Position numbers and translations under genes: made by a program
Source of the DNA: Homarus americanus
Lineage: Eukaryota; Arthropoda; Malacostraca; Decapoda; Nephropidae
Assembly (NCBI RefSeq): GCF_018991925.1
Contig: NW_024732415.1
Coordinates: 2,726,724-2,790,723, forward strand
Direction: 5' to 3'
DNA length: 64,000 bases
Shown here: positions 58,879 to 64,000 of the stretch, piece after piece
How the letters are laid out: each line of letters opens with the position of its first letter
Numbering within the stretch: position 1 is the first letter of the stretch
Notes under the pieces: model-generated
Databases searched by the model: none
What the model was told of the DNA's origin: nothing
Seen by the model: the letters and a program-made list of their open reading frames with translations, nothing else

Positions 58879-61800
58879 CCCCTGGGTGAGCCACCGCCCC
58901 TGGCAAGGCCCCTGGGATCGCCGCCACTCTTCGCTGCGGCCCCTGGAGGCACCGACACCACTGGGAGAGCCCATAGGGCGTCGCACATGGTAGGGCAAAT
59001 GGCAGGGACCCAGGGTGTACTATCACTGGATTGACCATTGGGGCAGTTGTTTTTGCACATTTAGAACAATGGGAGATATGAAAAATACTCCCTCCATCGC
59101 ATTTCCAGTATCATCACGGCATGAACAATGTAAAGGAGAATAAATATCCAACAGGAAAACATAAGTTGGGGTGTTGTGCTGACTGACTGCTCTGTTCTCC
59201 TATTGGCTGATATTTGCATTTACATTTTAGTCCACCAATCACAGTTAAGTAAGGGATTGCTGGACGTATGCAATATGTATGACACTACCACCAAAAGGTA
59301 TCCGTCTCCAGGTAAGGGAGACGCCTCTGGTAGGGCCCCTGGGAAGGCCCCTGAGGGCACCGCCGCCCCATTGGGCGCCACCGCCTCTGGAAGGCCCCTG
59401 AGGCACGGCTGACCTGAGGGGAGCCCTGGGGGACTGCTCGTTCCCCAAGAAGAGCCCCTGGGGGCGAGCATTCCCTTGGCGGTCCCCTGGGGGGCACCAT
59501 GCTCCGGCGGTCCCCTGGGGGCACTGGACCCTGAGAGAGCCCTGGAGGCATCCACAGAAACCTGTACGTACCCTTTGGCGGTACCCTGGGGGTGACGTTA
59601 GCCCTTGGCGGGCCTCTGTGGGCGCCACAACACCTGAGAGGCCTTCTGGGGCCACCGGTGCCCCTGGAAGGGACCCTGTGGGTGTCACCGCACCTGGGAA
59701 AGCCCCTGGGTGCGCCACCGCCCCTAACAGGGCCCCTGGGAGCACCGACACCCTTTGCAGGGCCCCTGGAGGCACCGACACCCCTGGGAGAGCCCCTAGG
59801 GCGACGCACCTGGTAGGGTAAATGGGAGGGACCTAGGGGGAACTATCATTGAATTGACCGTGGGGGCAGTTGTTTTTGCACATTTAGAACAATGGGAGAT
59901 ATGAATAAATACTCCGCCCATCGCATTTCCAGTATCATCACACCATGAACAATGTAAAGGAGAATAAATATCCAACAGGAAAACATAAGTTGGGGTGTTG
60001 TGCTGACTGACTGCTCTGTTCTCCTATTGGCTGATATTTGCATTTACATTTTAGTCCACCAATCACAGTTAAGTAAGGGATTGCTGGACGTATGCAATAT
60101 GTATGACACTACCACCAAAGCTATAGGTCTCCACGTAGGGGACGCCTCTGGTAGGGCACCTGGGAAGGCCCCTGAGGGTACCGCCGCCCCTTGGGGCGTC
60201 CCCGCCAATGGAAGGTCCCCTGGGGGCATGGCTGACCCTGAGGGGAGCCCCTGGGGGCATCGGTGCGCCTAAGAAGAGCCCCTGCTGACGACGTGACCCC
60301 TTGGCGGACCCCTGGGGGCGCCACCACACCTGAGAGCTCCCCTGAAGGCACCGATGCCCCTGAGGAGTCCCTGGGAGTATCGCTGCCCCAAAAAAGAGCC
60401 CCTGGGGGCGACGTTACCCCTTGGCGGTCCCCTGGGGGCGACGTTACCCCTTGGCGGTCCGCTGGAGGCGATGTTACCCCTTGGCGGTCCCCTGGGGGAA
60501 ACGTTACGCCTTGGCGGTTCCCTGGGGGCGACGTTACGCCTTGGCGGGCCCCTAGGAGGGCGCCAGCACACCTAAGAGGTCCTTTGGGGGCACCGGTGCC
60601 TTTGCGAGGGAACCTATGGGCGCCACTGCACCTGGGAAGGCCCCTAGGTGCCCCACCGCCACTGGCAGAGCCCCTGGGGGCAGCGACACACCTGGGAGAG
60701 CCCATGGGCGACGCACCTGGTAGGGCAAATGGGAGGGACCCAGCGGGCACTATCACTGGATTGACAGTGGGGGCAATTGTTTTTGCACATTTAGAACAAT
60801 GGGATATATGAATAGATACTCCGCCCATCGCATTTCCAGTATCATCACACCAGGAAAACATAAGTTGGGGTGTTGTGATGACTGACTGTTCTGTTCTCCT
60901 ATTGGCTGTTTTTTGGATTTACATTTTAGTCCACCAATCACAGTTAAGTAAGGGATTGCTGGACGTATGCAATATGTACGACACTACCACCAAAAGCTAT
61001 AGGTCTCCAGGTATGGGAAGCCTCTGGTAGGGCACTTGGGAAGGCTCCTGAGGGTATCGCCACCCCTTGGGACGCCACGGCCTCTAGAAGGACCCTTGGG
61101 AGCATGGCTGCCCCTAAGAAGAGCGACAGTGGGCGACGTTACACCTTGGCGGGCCCCTGGGGTGCCACCACACCTGACAGCTCCCCTAGGGGCACCGGTG
61201 CCCCTTAGGAGAGCCCCTAGGGGCATCGCTGCCCAAAAGAAGAGCCCCTGGAGGCATCGCTACCCAAAGATCCCCAGCACCATCCTCACGCCCCAAGGCG
61301 CTACCTCCGGAGAGGGTCCCCTGTATACAGAAGTTCTTGAAAAATCCTGTGGGCGCCACCGCACCTGGGAAGGCCCCTGGGTGCGCCACCGCCCCTGGCA
61401 GGGCCCCTGGGATAGCCGCCACCCTTCCCAGGGCCCCTGGGGAAACTGACACCCATGGGACTGCCCCTAGGGCGACGCACCTGGTAGGGCAAATGGGAGG
61501 GCCCCAGGGTGGACTATAACTGGATTGACCGTGGGGGCAGTTGTTTTTTAATATTTAGAACAATGGGAGATATGAAGAAATACTCCGGCCATCGCATTTC
61601 CTGATACACCATGAACAATGTAAAGGAGAATAAATATCCAACAGGAAAACATAAGTTGTGGTGTTGTGCTGACTGACTGCTCTGTTCTCCTATTGGCTGA
61701 TATTTGCATCTACATTCTAGTACACCAATCACAGTTAAGTAAGGGATTGCTGGACGTATGCAATATGCTAGACAGTACCACCAAAAGCTATAGGTCTCCA

Positions 61801-64000
61801 GTTAGGGAACGCCTGTGGTAGGGCACCTGGGAAGGCCCATGAGGGTAGCGCCGCCCCTTGGGGCGCCACCACCTCTGGAAGGTCCCCTGGGGGCACTGCT
61901 GACCCTGAGGGGAGCCCCTAGGGGCATCGCTGCCCATAAGAAGAGCCCCTGGGGGCGACGCTACCCCTTGGCGTGCCCATGGGCGCGCCACCACACCTGA
62001 GAGCTCCCCTGGGGGCACCAGTGCCCCTGAGGAGAGCCCCTGGGGGTGACGTTACCCATTGGCGGTCCCCTGGAGGTGACGTTACCCCTTGGCGGTCCCA
62101 TGGGGGCAACGTTACCTCTTGGCGGGCACCTGTGGGAAACGTTACCCCTTGGAGGGCACCTGAGGGCGCCACCACACCTGAGAGGTCCCCTAGGGGCTCC
62201 GGTGCCCTTGAGAGGAAACCTGTGGTCGCCACCGCACCTGGGAAGGCCCCTGAGTGCGCCACCGCCCCTGGCAGGGCTCCTGGAATTGCCGACACCCTTG
62301 TCAGGGCCCCTGGGGTCGCCGACACCCCTGGGAGAGCCCCAAGATCGATGCACCTGGTAGGGCAAATGGGAGTGCCCCAGGGCGCACTATCACTGGATTG
62401 ACCGTGGGGGCAGTTGTTTTTGCACATTTAGAACAATGGGAGATATGAATAAATACTCCGCCCATCGCATTTCCAGTATCATCACACCATGAACAATGTA
62501 AAGGAGAATAAATATCCAACAGGAAAACATAAGTTGGGGTGTTGTGCTGACTGACTGCTCTATTCTCCTATTGGCTGATATTTGCATTTCATTTTAGTCC
62601 ACCAATCACAGTTAAGTAAGGTATTGCTGGACGTATGCAATATGGACGACACTACCCCCAAAAGCTATAGGTCTCCAGGTAGTGGGCGCCTTTGGTAGGG
62701 CCCCTGGGAAGGCCCCTAAGGGTACCGTCGCCCCTTGGGGCGCCACCGCCTATGGAAGGTCCCCTGGGGGCACCGCTAACCCTGACGAGAGCCCCTGGGG
62801 GCATCGATGCCCCTAAGAAGAGCCCCTGTGGGCGACATTACCCCTTGGCGGTCCCCTCTAGGTGAGGTTACCCCTTGGCGGTCCCCTGGGCACTATCACT
62901 GGATTGACCGTGGGGGCAGTTGTTTTTGCACATTTAGAACAATGGGAGATATGAATAAATACTCCGCCCATCGCATTTCGAGTATCATCACACCATGAAC
63001 AATGTAAAAGAGAATAAATATCCAACAGGAAAACATAAGTTGGGGTGTTGTGCTGACTGACTGCTCTGTTCTCCTATTGGCTGATATTTGCATTTACATT
63101 TTAGTCCACCAATCACAGTTAAGTAAGGGATTGCTGGACGTATGCAATATGTACGACACTACGACCAAAAGCTGTAGGTTTCCAGGCAGGGGACGCCTCT
63201 GGTAGGGCCTCTGGGAAGGCCCCTGAAGGTACCGTCGCCCCTTGGGGCGCCACCGCCTCTGGCAGGTCCCCTGGGGGCACCGCTGACCCTGAGAGCCCCT
63301 GGGGTCCTCGCTGCTCCTAAGAAGAGCCCCTATGGGCGACGTTACCCCTTGGCGGTCCCCTGGGGTCACCGTTACCCCTTGTCGGGCCCCTGGGGCGGCG
63401 TTACCCCTTGGCAGGCCCTTGGGGGGGGGGCCACCATACCTGAGAGAACCCCTAGGGGCACCACTGACCCTGAGGAGAGCCCCTGGGGCCATCACTGCCC
63501 CAAAGAAGAGCCACTGGGGGCGACGTTACCCCTTGGCGGTCCCCTGGGGCGACGTTACTCCTTGGCGGTCCCCTGGGGGCGACATTAGCCCTTGGCGGGC
63601 CCCTGTGGGCGCCACCACACCTGAGAGGTCCCCTGGGGGCACCGGTGCCTCTGGGAGGGACACTGTGGGCGCCACCGCAACTGGGAAGGCCCCTGGGTGC
63701 GCCACCGCCCCAAGTAGGGCCCCTGGGAGCGCCGCCACCCTTGCCAGGGACCCTGAGGGCACCGACACCCCTGTGAGAGTCCCTAAGAGCGACGCATCTG
63801 GTAGGGCACATGGGAGGGACCCAGGGGGCACTATCACTGGATTGACCGTGGGGGCAGTTGTTTTTGCACATTTAGAACAATGGGAGATATGAATAAATAC
63901 TCCGCCCATCGCATTTCGAGTATCATCACACCATGAACAATGTAAAAGAGAATAAATATCCAACAGGAAAACATAAGTTGGGGTGTTGTGCTGACTGACT

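Larger units (their letters stand above)
54163..64000. repeat. Composite GC-rich satellite, 12 monomers of about 0.87 kb
   Basis: The landmark CACTATCACTGGATTGACC starts at 54175, 55057, 55919, 56796, 57735, 59018, 59841, 60748, 61513, 62385, 62891 and 63839. Spacing is mostly 820-950 bases; the 1283 interval holds a transposon and the 506 one is a deletion. Each monomer has an AT-rich core of about 290 bases and a GC-rich part made of 30-bp subrepeats with the core GCGACGTTACCCCTTGGCGG plus TCCCCTGGGG. A 30-bp unit without stops keeps long frames open on both strands (Gly/Pro-rich, collagen-like), so these frames are not evidence for a gene. The array runs off the right edge. Confidence 0.96.

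Overview
This is a eukaryotic, AT-rich, repeat-laden nuclear window. I infer an arthropod, most likely a decapod crustacean. The reasons are interstitial TTAGG (arthropod telomere-type) arrays, CR1/jockey-like LINE fragments whose 3' ends finish in reiterated TTCTTATG, abundant di- and trinucleotide microsatellites, a strong excess of the palindromic word CAGTACTG, and two intron-rich genes that are recognisably animal. The species cannot be named from the sequence alone.

Two protein-coding genes can be assembled exon by exon, with matching splice phases. (1) A complete four-coding-exon gene on the minus strand (coding 22042 down to 13714, 218 aa) is a VCP/p97 lysine methyltransferase (VCPKMT/METTL21D type). 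(2) A seven-coding-exon gene on the plus strand (28186 to 42533, 352 aa) is a multi-pass SLC35D-family nucleotide-sugar transporter, closest by eye to SLC35D3. They are arranged head to head, with about 6 kb of transposon-filled DNA between their 5' coding ends. The first exon of the transporter is very short and is an inference from splice phase. A strong donor inside its last exon, plus two far-downstream phase-compatible acceptors, suggests but does not prove alternative C-termini.

Layout. 1-5575 is tandem repeat DNA: a pyrimidine-rich minisatellite, a 28-bp repeat, and a 4-kb G-rich 24-bp minisatellite. A short CpG-bearing segment at about 1118-1294 looks promoter-like. 5576-13700 is LINE, SINE and decayed tandem DNA. 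13714-22083 is the methyltransferase gene, with piggyBac, LINE, A-tailed element and foldback insertions in its introns. 22084-28185 is the intergenic region, with a 1.1-kb inverted repeat and LINEs. 28186-42533 is the transporter gene, whose introns hold Penelope-like, LINE, Tigger-like and microsatellite DNA. 42534-54160 holds several TA-flanked inverted-repeat elements and otherwise anonymous DNA. 54163-64000 is a GC-rich composite satellite array of 12 monomers, open at the right edge.

The most unusual structures are two foldback elements (20957-21520 and 58576-58878). They have long terminal inverted repeats, 9-10 bp target duplications (Mutator-like), related terminal bases, and an internal telomere-type GGTTA array. 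One sits in a reverse-transcriptase relic. The other sits in the satellite array, where neighbouring monomers supply the empty site. The satellite monomers also combine a 30-bp GC-rich subrepeat with an AT-rich core carrying opposed CCAAT boxes around an octamer. All family assignments were made by eye from translated motifs; no database search was possible.
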